From Myxococcales bacterium (lineage in GTDB: Bacteria > Myxococcota > UBA727 > JABDBI01): a stretch of DNA of 64,000 bases. The notes under the pieces were generated by a model, which was not told the origin of the DNA, made no database searches, and was given only the letters and a program-made list of their open reading frames with translations. The stretch lies in assembly GCA_023248545.1 (NCBI GenBank), contig JAHFEF010000003.1, forward strand, positions 46,913 to 110,912. The letters run 5' to 3'. Shown in pieces: positions 50,935-59,647 of the stretch (position 1 is the first letter of the stretch; each line of letters starts with the position of its first letter). The position numbers and the translations under genes are program-made.

Positions 50935-52157
50935 TTGATTGCCTCATACAAAGTAAAGATTGGTAAGAACAAAGCCAGTAGAATCGTCAAGGTAATGGCT
51001 CCAAAGAAAACTGTCATGATGGGCTGAAGCATTTGCTGTATTCTCGCAGATTGCTGATCGCCTAAAATTTCATAAACCCTCGCAACGGCGGTGAGACTTT
51101 TATGCATTTGGCCTGTGTCAGAACCAACAATGAGAGCTTCTTGTATGGAAGGCATAAAATAACGAGATTTTTCCATGGCCTGTCCAAAAGAATTCCCTTC
51201 GATTAAAAGCTGTCTTAGCTGCTCAATTTCTTTGCTAAAAACTGGATTTTCCGCAGATTGCCGCGACAGTTCAAGACCTGTCTGCACCAACACGCCTAAG
51301 CGATAGAGCGAGGCAAACAAATAAGCAAAATAAACATTTTCATATAAAATATTTAATTTTCCAAATAAGGGCATATGAAAAGATATTTTTCCAAAAATCA
51401 TTCGAGCATTTTCGGAAAGACGCAAGATTCGAAACCCAATAAAAATCAATGCCAATAAGAGAAGCGCCAAATACCAATATTGAACAAGATATTGACTAAG
51501 TTCCAAATAAAAACGGGTGAAAAACGGGAAAACAATTTCTTTTTTTTCTGCTTGGAAGCGTTTAATAACATCGATAAATTGAGGTAAAAGATAAAAGCTG
51601 AAAAAAATGATTATGCCGGCCATTAAGAGGGAAATACCGCCAAAATAAAACCAGACGGTTTTAGTTTGTTCTTTTCTTTTATGTGATTTTTCCATTAAGG
51701 TGCATGCGTATTCTAAGGTTTCTTCTAAGTTTCCGCCGCTTTCACCAATTTTGATGAAAGCTGTAAACTGGCTATCAAAAATCCACGGGAATTCTTGCAT
51801 GGCTCCCGAGAGGCTAGAGCCAGATTGAAGCATCCCCAAGGTTTTGAGAATTGCATCTTTAAAACCTTTATGTTTTCGATGCTTCGCCAAAGAACGCAAA
51901 GCATGTTCCAAAGAAGCGCCTGCTGAAACCATGGCTTGAAGTTCTCTGGCGAATAAAATTTTGTCGCTGAGTTTGGGGCGTGATTTTAAAATTCCGGCAT
52001 ATTTGATGCGGTCCCACAGGTTGGGTTCTCGAATCCACACAGGGGTGCGGCCGCCTGAGATGAGAATTTGCTGGAGTTGCTCGGGGGATTCAGCATTCAG
52101 GCGAGACTCAATGCTTTGGCCATCTTTCAGGCGTGCTCTGTAAATGTAAGTTTTCAC
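50931..52157 (-). CDS. Type IV pilus / type II secretion inner-membrane platform protein (PilC/GspF)
   Basis: 408 residues from GTG 52157, which overlaps the upstream stop (GTGA). Two GspF domains are seen: FARELQAMVSAGASLEHALR with GESGGNLEETLEY, and FASLYRLGVLVQTGLEL with ALIVGSDTGQM, plus three membrane segments (about 160-190, 220-240, 375-405). It organises pilin insertion and extraction. No PilB ATPase, PilD or secretin is in the window, so it must cooperate with genes elsewhere. Confidence 0.92.
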   Translation of the reverse strand: MKTYIYRARLKDGQSIESRLNAESPEQLQQILISGGRTPVWIREPNLWDRIKYAGILKSRPKLSDKILFARELQAMVSAGASLEHALRSLAKHRKHKGFKDAILKTLGMLQSGSSLSGAMQEFPWIFDSQFTAFIKIGESGGNLEETLEYACTLMEKSHKRKEQTKTVWFYFGGISLLMAGIIIFFSFYLLPQFIDVIKRFQAEKKEIVFPFFTRFYLELSQYLVQYWYLALLLLALIFIGFRILRLSENARMIFGKISFHMPLFGKLNILYENVYFAYLFASLYRLGVLVQTGLELSRQSAENPVFSKEIEQLRQLLIEGNSFGQAMEKSRYFMPSIQEALIVGSDTGQMHKSLTAVARVYEILGDQQSARIQQMLQPIMTVFFGAITLTILLALFLPIFTLYEAIK

Positions 52158-52495
52158 GGAATTACATGTCCTGGGGTTGAGCAAGTTGGGTAAACATTGA
52201 TGTTATTGACGCTGTAAGTTCCTCCGCTGGGGCAGCTTAAAGTTGGGAGCCAGCCGTTGGCTCCCATGATTTCGCTGTCTGGCGGCGGGTTACTAAAAGG
52301 TGGACCAACACTGGTATGTTGGTCCAACCATTTGCGCTTAGCCCATTGAATTTGTTTCAGTTGGTCAATGCACGTGAGTTTATTGCTCAAATCTTGATTG
52401 CTGCTTTGAAAACTGGGAATGGCCATCATGGCCAAAACCCCCATGATGCTCATGGTGACAATCAGCTCTACCAAACTAAAGCCATGTTTTTTCAT
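52154..52495 (-). CDS. Pseudopilin with prepilin cleavage site
   Basis: 113 residues. KKHG then FSLVELIVTMSIMGVLAMMA (E at +5) is a prepilin N-terminus. The C-terminal part CIDQLKQIQWAKRKW...CPSGGTYSVNN...CSTPGH is the small-pilin CPSGG/PGH pattern. Coupled to both neighbours by ATGA/GTGA overlaps. Confidence 0.88.
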   Translation of the reverse strand: MKKHGFSLVELIVTMSIMGVLAMMAIPSFQSSNQDLSNKLTCIDQLKQIQWAKRKWLDQHTSVGPPFSNPPPDSEIMGANGWLPTLSCPSGGTYSVNNINVYPTCSTPGHVIP

Positions 52496-52800
52496 AGATT
52501 ATGCCCTGGGATGCTACAAGTTGGAAGGGTTGCTACGTTGCCAAGTGTATAGGATCCGCCTGAAGGACAGACGGGTTTGGTGTTCCACCAGCTATTGATA
52601 CCAAAAAGATCTGAATCTTGTGGGACATCGTTGCTGTTTTTGTTGTTAACAGCTGCCCACTTATTTTTTGCCCATTCGATGGTTTGGAGGTTAGACACAC
52701 AGGTTTCTTGGTCCGAAATCAGGTGTGGGCGATGAAAACTGGTGATAAAGTAAACAGCCAAAAACATGGACAAAAAGATGGTTGTTACCCAAATCGACAT
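52492..52800 (-). CDS. Pseudopilin-like protein lacking a prepilin cleavage motif
   Basis: 102 residues. The C-terminal domain parallels the next gene: CVSNLQTIEWAKNKWA, DLFGINSW, CPSGGSYTLGN, CSIPGH. The N-terminus (MSIWVTTIFLSMFLAVYFIT) is a plain membrane helix with no Gly/Glu cleavage signature. It may stay membrane-anchored as an uncleaved component or be a decayed pilin. First gene of the operon. Confidence 0.75.
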   Translation of the reverse strand: MSIWVTTIFLSMFLAVYFITSFHRPHLISDQETCVSNLQTIEWAKNKWAAVNNKNSNDVPQDSDLFGINSWWNTKPVCPSGGSYTLGNVATLPTCSIPGHNL

Positions 52801-52863
52801 CTAATCAAAACCTCCTTTGTTGGATGCTACCATAATTGAAACTTTTTCAGGTAAAATGAACCC

Positions 52864-54786
52864 ATGATGAATAAAACCTTGGACAAATCATGGGTTCTCT
52901 TTTGGGCCACAATCCTTTTTCTGTCTGCCATGACCCTTTGGAGTCTTTTTGTGGTGCCCTACTTACCCACCAACGACGGTCCGCAGCATATTTTTTCAGC
53001 CCATGTTGAAAATCACTACGATGACCCCAAATCTATCTATCCGATTTATGTGACACTTTCGCCGCAATTTGCCTACAGCGGCTTTTCAATGATCATGATC
53101 CCCATGGAAAAGCTCTTTGGTTGGAGGCTTGGGTCTCAATTAGCGATTGCATTCATTCTTCTCCTGAATGCTTGGGGCTTTATTGCCATGGTTCTAGCCT
53201 TAAACCAAAAGCGCAAATGGTTGTCTCTGTTGGCCTTTCCCTTCGCTTGGTCGTTTTTTATCTATATGGGTTTTTTTGCTTTTGCCATCGGAACAGGGCT
53301 TGGGCTATGGATTACTGCCTGTGTGCTTGGCATCAAACAATGGAACTGGCTACGCTGGGCCAGCTTGTCTGGGGCCTTATTTCTCCAAGCCACGTTCCAT
53401 GTCTTTACAGCTGTGCTGACCGGGACTTTGGTACTCTGCTTATTCGTATTTCGAGAGCAAGGTTGGTGGAATCGCATCAAGCGAGCCCTTAAAATAGGTT
53501 TATTGGGAATACCAGCAAGCCTCATTGGTCTTCTCACATTTTTAACTTGGGGAATTACATCGGGCACTCCACCATTTCGGGAACGCTGGATGGATCATCT
53601 CTTCATTTTTCCCCGAACTGTGATGCCAGGCCCATGGTCTCAAACTTTAGCCTGGCTATTGTTGATCGTTGTAGCGATTGGGTTTGGGTTTTATCAACTC
53701 AAAAAACGAGCCATGTCTTCAGACGAAGTGATTTTATTTATTTTTGGAACTTTAAGTTTGCTGATGGCATTTTTCCTTCCCAGAGACATTTCCAATTGGC
53801 AAGGATTTTCGATGCGTTTTATTCCAATCGCCGTCTCTTCTTTATTGATTCTGCTACCCTTTGAACAATTAATCACCACAAAAGCCAAGATACTTTCAGG
53901 TGTCCTATTCTTCCTCATTGCATTCACTTTTCTAAAAACTTTCGCTTCGATGAACCAAGATCTCTATGCTCATTGCAAAGACTGGATTGAATTTCCTGTC
54001 CAACCCACACACTCAAATCTTCGTGAAAATCCTCGCATTCTTCATATCGCTCTGACAAGAACTTGTGGTCAAACTGATAATCCACCCCAGATGGAAATAC
54101 CCCATTTAAGCCCAGAATTTCATGGAGCCATGCTCTATGCAATTCAAAGCGATTCTTTACCTGCTTCCTTTTTCTCAGGCTCCATGGCAGGAGCTGCTAT
54201 CAAACCTCGAGAACCCCCTGGCATCACTCCTGAAAGACCTTACAAAAAATTAGGGGCTCAATTCATCCCCTCTGGCATCATGAAACTACTTGAACTTAAA
54301 TATAAAAAACGCGAGAAATTCATCGGACGAGCGGCCTCCAGAGGTCTCGGGGCAGAATACAATCATATTTTGATCACAGGCCTCAAAAATGGCGACTCAG
54401 AAATATTTCAACAAATGGGATTTGTCGAAGACAAACGGCAAGGAGATGTCAGCTTGCAACATTTTGAACCTTGTAGCGTGACCTTAAAGAGTCGAAGCTA
54501 TTCAAAACCTGAAGCTCCAGAACTCGATTTTGGAACCGATTTATACGCCGAGGGCCTAATTTTTCTGGGTGCGAAAGGCACTTTGAAAGGCAAAAAAAAT
54601 GGAGCTGCCGTGTATGAATATTCTTACGCACCCTGTGGCCATGTCTATGCCTTAAGCCCTAAGGCCACCGGCGCTCTTTCCATCAAAGATCCGAAACATC
54701 GACATCTTAAAAATAAGATTATATGGTTATACGGCGTATGTCAGGAACCCAAGGAACCACCCATGTGTCTGATTCCAAAATCGTAG
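52864..54786 (+). CDS. Polytopic membrane protein, probable GT-C-type glycosyltransferase
   Basis: 640 residues (ATG 52867 also possible). About ten to twelve transmembrane helices occupy residues 10-375. The first periplasmic loop carries PTNDGPQHIFSAH, the place where GT-C enzymes have their acidic motif. The last 260 residues are soluble with CGQTDNPPQMEIPHLSPEFH and KKLGAQFIPSGI. A -10 box TAAAAT lies 6 nt before the start. It probably transfers a sugar from a polyprenyl carrier; the acceptor is unknown. Confidence 0.65.
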   Translation: MMNKTLDKSWVLFWATILFLSAMTLWSLFVVPYLPTNDGPQHIFSAHVENHYDDPKSIYPIYVTLSPQFAYSGFSMIMIPMEKLFGWRLGSQLAIAFILLLNAWGFIAMVLALNQKRKWLSLLAFPFAWSFFIYMGFFAFAIGTGLGLWITACVLGIKQWNWLRWASLSGALFLQATFHVFTAVLTGTLVLCLFVFREQGWWNRIKRALKIGLLGIPASLIGLLTFLTWGITSGTPPFRERWMDHLFIFPRTVMPGPWSQTLAWLLLIVVAIGFGFYQLKKRAMSSDEVILFIFGTLSLLMAFFLPRDISNWQGFSMRFIPIAVSSLLILLPFEQLITTKAKILSGVLFFLIAFTFLKTFASMNQDLYAHCKDWIEFPVQPTHSNLRENPRILHIALTRTCGQTDNPPQMEIPHLSPEFHGAMLYAIQSDSLPASFFSGSMAGAAIKPREPPGITPERPYKKLGAQFIPSGIMKLLELKYKKREKFIGRAASRGLGAEYNHILITGLKNGDSEIFQQMGFVEDKRQGDVSLQHFEPCSVTLKSRSYSKPEAPELDFGTDLYAEGLIFLGAKGTLKGKKNGAAVYEYSYAPCGHVYALSPKATGALSIKDPKHRHLKNKIIWLYGVCQEPKEPPMCLIPKS

Positions 54787-54841
54787 GGTACCCAGGACCA
54801 AACATAACCCACGATTGCCTGTTTACAACTCAGGGTCTCAT

Positions 54842-55056
54842 TATGAGCGCTATATGGATGACATTTTGATTTTATGCCAAACTCAGCTGGCTTTAAAGCG
54901 CGCTAAGGCCCTGTTTTATGAGATTATTAACCCTTTAGGGCTCAGCTTAGCCATGAGCACCTGAAGCGTTATTTGAAGCACTTTGAAGCCTGGGCCCGCG
55001 GCGGGCTTCAAGACTTGGTATCCGAAAATCTCCATTTCCCAGGCCCATTTCCATGA
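54842..55056 (+). pseudogene. Reverse transcriptase remnant with YMDD motif
   Basis: Frame 1 (54842-54964) reads YERYMDDILILCQTQLALKR then AKALFYEIINPLGLSL and stops. After a frameshift, 54967-55056 reads RYLKHFEAWARGGLQDLVSE and stops. YMDD at 54851-54862 is the catalytic box of reverse transcriptases, and the W-x-R/R-G-G-L tail resembles the C-terminus of RTs with RYMDDW/RYMDDF motifs. The polymerase core upstream is missing. No template/variable repeat pair was found. Confidence 0.6.
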
Positions 55057-55201
55057 TCACATTAACTATCCAATTTTACATAATAATTCCTTGACATAAC
55101 GGGCTACTTTGGTGGCGGCGCTCTGAGGTTAGTACACCCTTCTGAAGCTTAGAAGTGCGCCTAGGGTGTGCGTGATTAAGCTTGACCAAAAGGAGGTCAT
55201 T
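55057..55201. other. Leader region of the orphan prepilin gene
   Basis: Holds an inverted repeat ACACCCT/AGGGTGT (55133-55139 / 55163-55169) with an inner TTCT/AGAA pair and a strong ribosome binding site AAAGGAGGT before ATG 55202. It could be an operator or attenuator. Confidence 0.4.
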
Positions 55202-55771
55202 ATGTTATTTAGATCTAAATCCCTGACGCCTAGAGCGTTAAAACGGGGGTATCTATATAGAGGCTCTTTGCTGGTAGAAGTGCTTGTCGCAGTGTCGCTC
55301 ATCGCGCTCATCGCAATCGTGGGGACGCGCTCTGCGTACCATATCCGAGCGGGGGTCGCGAATAGAACTGAGGCAACGCGAATACTAACGGGAATGCGAG
55401 ACGCCGTTGACGCGCACTTGAGGGAGGTCATATACTCGACAACAAGTGCCTCCGTAGTGCTAGTGAACGCGTCTTTTTTTGCAGCTTGCACTTTCAACAC
55501 TGGGACAGCCGGGGACAATACGCCTGATGCCTCCTGGGCAGGCTGCGCACAAGATAATGCAACTAACTGGCTGACAGAAACTGCGCTCGGGGGGAAAGCC
55601 AACCGCTGCACCGCATCAATCAATAGCGCTACAGCTAACGACATGACACTCTTTGTGTTATGTGATTACAACAAAGACGGCGTCCTAGCAACCTTCCAGC
55701 AACATGGTGACTTCAGTGGGTCAAGCGTGGGTGATTGGGAACCCAACCAAGAGATAAATCCATTTGAATAG
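55202..55771 (+). CDS. Prepilin-like protein (type IV pilin N-terminus)
   Basis: 189 residues, strong ribosome binding site (AAAGGAGGT). Basic leader ends at Gly21, then SLLVEVLVAVSLIALIAIVG with Glu at +5. The mature part contains Cys-rich, Asn/Thr-rich sequence (ACTFNTGTAGDNTPDASWAG) and resembles minor pilins. Separated from the pilin operon by a large membrane gene and the RT remnant. Codon use here looks different from neighbours (more CGC/ACG), so it may be foreign. Confidence 0.7.
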   Translation: MLFRSKSLTPRALKRGYLYRGSLLVEVLVAVSLIALIAIVGTRSAYHIRAGVANRTEATRILTGMRDAVDAHLREVIYSTTSASVVLVNASFFAACTFNTGTAGDNTPDASWAGCAQDNATNWLTETALGGKANRCTASINSATANDMTLFVLCDYNKDGVLATFQQHGDFSGSSVGDWEPNQEINPFE

Positions 55772-56498
55772 TTTCACACGCTGCATATGCAACGCCTGGC
55801 ACAATAACTGTGTGAGGCGCTGTATACGTTACTGCAGGACAACACCAAATCATGTATTAGAATCCTCAGAAGACCAAACAGCAGGTAAATCACGACAAGC
55901 TTCATCTATGCGTCAATCAACAGGAACAGTTCACGCATACCAAAGGGCCTTTAATTCATCTCCATTGATGGCCACCACTTAAATAGCGTGCTGGCTTTAA
56001 TCACATCTGGATTTCCAATTAAATACCGGGCCTATTTGGACCACAGTCGCCTGGCGGCTTCACTATATCTGTCGTTTTCATAACTATTTGGCTAACTCCT
56101 AAAAACTAAAAGACTCATATTTCATATTGGAAGAGACGCAGGCTTGCATTTAGAGTTGCCAGATGCTTAACTCATCAAAGTGAATCGGTTGCTGCTGAAC
56201 ATATTTATTTCGATCCTGATTCTGAGCCAGGCTGATTGTGCGAACCATTTACAAACACAGCAACATGAGGCCGATTGGGAGGTTTACTTCAGGCGCCTTT
56301 TTTGAAGAAATGCAGTTACCTAAGGCTTATACCCTGTCGAGTTCTTCAGGAGCGCGCTGCTGCTTTAAACCCTGCTTGTCGAAACGAATATTTGGAAATA
56401 GTCAGACACCATGCCGGTATTAGAGCCAAATTTCATCCCCCTTGAATTTTCTGACTACTGCATTAGAATGCCTAAGTTATCGATTTATATTTTAAACT
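55772..56498. other. 727-bp stretch without a supported gene
   Basis: Only short frames with unnatural composition and rare Cys/Arg runs occur. No repeat family seen elsewhere in the window is present. A possible -10 box TATATT (56486-56491) precedes the next gene. It may be decayed sequence accompanying the RT remnant. Confidence 0.5.
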
Positions 56499-56981
56499 AT
56501 GACTAAATCTGAAGAACAATTGAAACAAACCATCGGAAATCTGGATTTTTCCATGATTATCAGTAAGATGGTCAGCCATCAGGGCTGGAGTCGAAAAGAC
56601 GCTGAAGAAGTTAGTCAGTTGTACAGAAATTTCTTGTTCTTATCCGCAAAATATTCCGACAAAAGATTGCCACCATCTGGTGATATTGATGAATTTTGGC
56701 ACAACCATATTTTAGATACTGAAAAATACGCGCAAGATTGTGATGCCATCTTTGGCAGGTTTTTTCATCATTACCCTTACTTTGGGATTGATGAAAAAAC
56801 CAATCAAACAGACCTTGGAGACGCGTTTTCTGATGTTCAGCGCTTCCACCATTTGGAGTTCGGAGATTACATATACGAGATTAGGGGCTGGCGCAAAAAA
56901 TTGGCCTCCTCTTTGAAACTGCTTTTAAAGATCGCTGGTCGATCTTTGGGGCTTACTGATAAACAAAGGAGAATACGATGA
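56499..56981 (+). CDS. GRDP-like protein (PF07173-type WHxHxL motif)
   Basis: 160 residues. The core PSGDIDEFWHNHILDTEKYA, then DCDAIFGRFFHHYPYFG, matches the conserved block of the glycine-rich-domain-containing-protein-like family (W-H-x-H-I-L-D-T...D-C...H-H-x-P). It has His/Asp/Cys residues that could bind metal. The biochemical role in bacteria is unknown. Its stop overlaps the start of a 27-residue ORF (ATGA). Confidence 0.75.
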   Translation: MTKSEEQLKQTIGNLDFSMIISKMVSHQGWSRKDAEEVSQLYRNFLFLSAKYSDKRLPPSGDIDEFWHNHILDTEKYAQDCDAIFGRFFHHYPYFGIDEKTNQTDLGDAFSDVQRFHHLEFGDYIYEIRGWRKKLASSLKLLLKIAGRSLGLTDKQRRIR

Positions 56982-57061
56982 AAAAAATATTTATGAAGTT
57001 TTTTGCTAAAAAAATTGCAACAGCAATCGATTGCTGTGGTCAATTTCCACCCAGAGTCTAA
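56978..57061 (+). CDS. 27-residue ORF coupled to the GRDP-like gene
   Basis: ATG 56978 lies on the upstream stop (ATGA) with AAAGGAGAA 5-6 nt upstream, so it has both a ribosome binding site and coupling. The peptide is strongly basic and amphipathic at the N-terminus (MKKIFMKFFAKKIATAI) and ends DCCGQFPPRV with a Cys-Cys pair. It could be a small secreted/modified peptide or a microprotein partner of the upstream protein. No database comparison was possible. Confidence 0.5.
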   Translation: MKKIFMKFFAKKIATAIDCCGQFPPRV

Positions 57062-57079
57062 TAGTACAGGGATATTACC

Positions 57080-57694
57080 TTAATCGACAAGAAGCATCTG
57101 AGTCTGCTCAATGCTTTTTGCCATTAGGTCAGTGATTTTGAGTTCTCTGTCCAAATAGTCCTGGCTGAGTTGTTTGCTGTTTAAGCATATATTCTGGACT
57201 TTTTCGTCAAACTCAGCAAGAGCATGTATCTCATTGATCACCTGTGGTTGAAATACAAATTTCGTTCTAAAACCAGCTTCTATCGCTTCAAATCGAACCG
57301 TATTTCGGAGTTCTTGGTCTTGCTCGCTTAATGGCAGACTCATTTCCTTTTTTGATTTATATTGGCATTTTATTACAATCGATTTGAAGATGGAACGGAT
57401 CTGGGTTATCGCCGTCGCTACTTCACTCGAGACTGCGATTTTGTTTTTCAATGTTGCCTCAATCCCAGCCTGTTTTGCCCTGCTGGCATCGTTTCTTCTA
57501 TCTTCCAGTTTCGTAAAATAGTAACCCGAAAAAGCAATCATGACAGAAATCAGCAAAGGGAGTGTTTTGTCGAAAAACCATCCCCAAAATTGATGCCACA
57601 TTGTTTTGGGCGGGGAGATAGCATCTCGCAAAAGTTTTAACTCTTCTGAAATCCATGCCTTTTGTTCTTCTGGAATTTGCACTTTACACCCCAA
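57080..57694 (-). CDS. Membrane-anchored protein, unknown
   Basis: 204 residues. One membrane segment (about 43-62, LPLLISVMIAFSGYYFTKLE) divides a short N-terminal tail from a helical C-terminal region with EAIEAGFRTKF and a terminal VQNICLNSK...LMAKSIEQTQ helix. No motif is recognised. A truncated relative lies directly upstream (57702-57872). Confidence 0.65.
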   Translation of the reverse strand: MGCKVQIPEEQKAWISEELKLLRDAISPPKTMWHQFWGWFFDKTLPLLISVMIAFSGYYFTKLEDRRNDASRAKQAGIEATLKNKIAVSSEVATAITQIRSIFKSIVIKCQYKSKKEMSLPLSEQDQELRNTVRFEAIEAGFRTKFVFQPQVINEIHALAEFDEKVQNICLNSKQLSQDYLDRELKITDLMAKSIEQTQMLLVD

Positions 57695-57701
57695 ACAATC
57701 A

Positions 57702-57872
57702 TCAGTAACCAGTCATATTATCCAACGCCTGCTTTGTTTCCTCAACTTTCTTGCTCATCGCATCAAGAATGGCTAGCTGCTTCTTTTGATAATCATCTCG
57801 GCTGATATTTTTCGCACACATATTCTCTACGGAAGCATCCCAAACCAGGTAATCCCGAATCATTTTGTCCAT
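57702..57872 (-). CDS. Truncated paralogue of the C-terminus of the neighbouring membrane protein
   Basis: 56 residues from ATG 57872. DASVENMCAKNISRDDYQKK then LAILDAMSKKVEETKQ parallels the last 45 residues of the 57080-57694 product (VQNICLNSK...ITDLMAKSIEQTQ). It has no membrane segment. It is either a small free-standing domain or the remnant of a duplicated gene. Confidence 0.5.
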   Translation of the reverse strand: MDKMIRDYLVWDASVENMCAKNISRDDYQKKQLAILDAMSKKVEETKQALDNMTGY

Positions 57873-57968
57873 CCTATCATCAGGGCCCGAAGGGCAGGGA
57901 CTTGAAAGTAGCCTCCCCAATAAGACAATCCTAACCCAAAGCCAGACTGCATTGCAAATGAGCTCACC

Positions 57969-57997
57969 TTGATTGAAGTCTTAAACTATGAGATATT
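57969..57997 (+). promoter_or_regulatory. Putative promoter of the AAA/PD-(D/E)XK gene
   Basis: TTGATT, 17-bp spacer, GATATT, then 6 nt to ATG 58004 (leaderless). Confidence 0.45.
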
Positions 57998-58003
57998 GCG
58001 GCT

Positions 58004-59533
58004 ATGCGTTTTTTTAATACAGCGGGCCCCATTGTTCCTGCAAGACATTATTTTGTTCCCAATCGATCGAACGAGTCTGAAATCAGAATACTGATCGAGC
58101 AGGAAAAATATTTTGTGCTCCATGCGCCCCGGCAAACAGGTAAGACATCTGGGATTTTAAGCCTGTCAGAGCAAATTAATCAAGAAGGCCAATATACAGC
58201 GCTCTATGTCAACTTTGAGCCTATCCAAGCGGTCCGGAACGATTATGCCAGCGGCAATCTAGGAGCTGTAGATTTGATTCGACAAGCTCAGAAACAGGAT
58301 TTGAATCAGGAGATTCCATTTTCAACAGTTTCTCCAATAACAGCTTTGCAAGATTATTTGTCAACCTGGGCGATTCAAAACCCAAAGCCAATCGTTCTGT
58401 TTATTGATGAAATTGATTCTTTGGTGGGAGATACGCTCATATCCGTTTTAAGACAGCTTCGAGCGGGTTATGCCAAGAGGCCTCACAAGTTTCCTTCATC
58501 TGTCTGCTTGGTGGGGGTTCGCGATATTCGGGATTACCCAATTTGGTCTGAAGCGACTCAGGCTGTTATCCAAGGTGGAAGTGCTTTTAATATCAGTGCG
58601 AAAAGCTTGTCTTTGAGCACGTTTAATTTTGATCAAGTAGTCGATTTATATGCCCAGCATACCCGCGAGACGGGTCAAGTTTTTACGCCGGAGGCCATTC
58701 AATACGCGTTTGACCAAACACAAGGACAGCCTTGGTTGGTAAACGCCTTGGCCTATCAGGCTTGTTTTGAGCAAGTTAAAGATCGCACGCAGCCAATTAC
58801 TCAAGATATTTTAGAGCAAGCCAGAGAAATTCTGATTGCGAGACGCGATACGCACCTAGACGTGTTGATTGACCGCCTGAAAGAGCCTCGGGTACACCGA
58901 GTGATAAGTGCTATTTTGCTCGGCAGCGCTGTGTTTGATTTGCCTCAGGATGATTTGTCTTATTCTCTGGATTTAGGTTTAATTCGTAAAGACGAGTATA
59001 AAAACTTGGTGATTGCGAATCCCATTTACCAGGAAGTGATTCCTCGAGAACTAACCCATGTGATTCAGGCGACAATGACCGAGCAGCCAGCTTGGTATGT
59101 CAAATCAGATGGCAACCTGGATATACAGAAGCTGCTTGAAAAATTTGTTCAATTTTACCGAGAGAACTCAGAAGTGCTGGTTCCGAGTATGGGTTATCAG
59201 GAAGCTGGGCCTCACCTATTATTGATGGCTTTTTTGCAACGGGTCATCAATGGTGGTGGCAAGATTCATCGGGAATATGCGTTGGGCCGTAGGCGCGTGG
59301 ATGTGTTGGTTGAGTTTAAAGGTCAACGTTTTGTGATTGAAACCAAAATTAAATATGGTCCAAAAACTTTGGCAGATGGTTTGCTACAAACAGCCGATTA
59401 TATGGATAAAAATAACTCGATGGAAGGCCACCTTATGCTGTTCGATACGAAGAGCAAAAAGACCTGGGACAAGAAAATTTTTCAGGAAATTCGTCAGGTA
59501 GGCAAATTCTCTGTTAAAGTGTGGGGGCTTTGA
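58004..59533 (+). CDS. AAA-like ATPase with C-terminal PD-(D/E)XK nuclease-like domain
   Basis: 509 residues. Walker A HAPRQTGKTSGI (about 44-51) and Walker B PIVLFIDEID; a winged-helix-like middle; and C-terminal RRVDVLVEFKGQRFVIETKI with the D...E-x-K catalytic pattern. This AAA-ATPase-like/PDDEXK_9 architecture is widespread, often variable between strains, and of uncertain function (mobile-element or defence role suggested). It stands alone under a leaderless promoter. The ExK residues appear intact. Confidence 0.88.
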   Translation: MRFFNTAGPIVPARHYFVPNRSNESEIRILIEQEKYFVLHAPRQTGKTSGILSLSEQINQEGQYTALYVNFEPIQAVRNDYASGNLGAVDLIRQAQKQDLNQEIPFSTVSPITALQDYLSTWAIQNPKPIVLFIDEIDSLVGDTLISVLRQLRAGYAKRPHKFPSSVCLVGVRDIRDYPIWSEATQAVIQGGSAFNISAKSLSLSTFNFDQVVDLYAQHTRETGQVFTPEAIQYAFDQTQGQPWLVNALAYQACFEQVKDRTQPITQDILEQAREILIARRDTHLDVLIDRLKEPRVHRVISAILLGSAVFDLPQDDLSYSLDLGLIRKDEYKNLVIANPIYQEVIPRELTHVIQATMTEQPAWYVKSDGNLDIQKLLEKFVQFYRENSEVLVPSMGYQEAGPHLLLMAFLQRVINGGGKIHREYALGRRRVDVLVEFKGQRFVIETKIKYGPKTLADGLLQTADYMDKNNSMEGHLMLFDTKSKKTWDKKIFQEIRQVGKFSVKVWGL

Positions 59534-59553
59534 ATTAGACGGTTGCCATCCCT

Positions 59554-59571
59554 CAAATATCCAGATATTTG
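59554..59571. repeat. 8-bp inverted repeat between the AAA gene and galU
   Basis: CAAATATC and GATATTTG around CA. No T-run follows; it could be an operator for the galU operon. Confidence 0.5.
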
Positions 59572-59635
59572 TCGGTTGTGGACACCTGATTAATATTATT
59601 TTATGGATTAATAGCTATTTATAGCTGATTTAATT

Positions 59636-59641
59636 TATAAT
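59636..59641 (+). promoter_or_regulatory. Perfect -10 box before galU
   Basis: TATAAT, 6 nt before ATG 59648. The -35 is poor. It fits the leaderless pattern. Confidence 0.5.
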
Positions 59642-59647
59642 ATAATT

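Noticed and set aside
54842..55771. Diversity-generating retroelement (RT remnant plus nearby pilin-like target)
   Set aside because: The RT is broken and no template/variable repeat pair with A-specific differences could be found.
55764..55982. 72-residue frame after the orphan prepilin gene
   Set aside because: It has unusual Cys/Arg composition, no ribosome binding site and no recognisable pattern.
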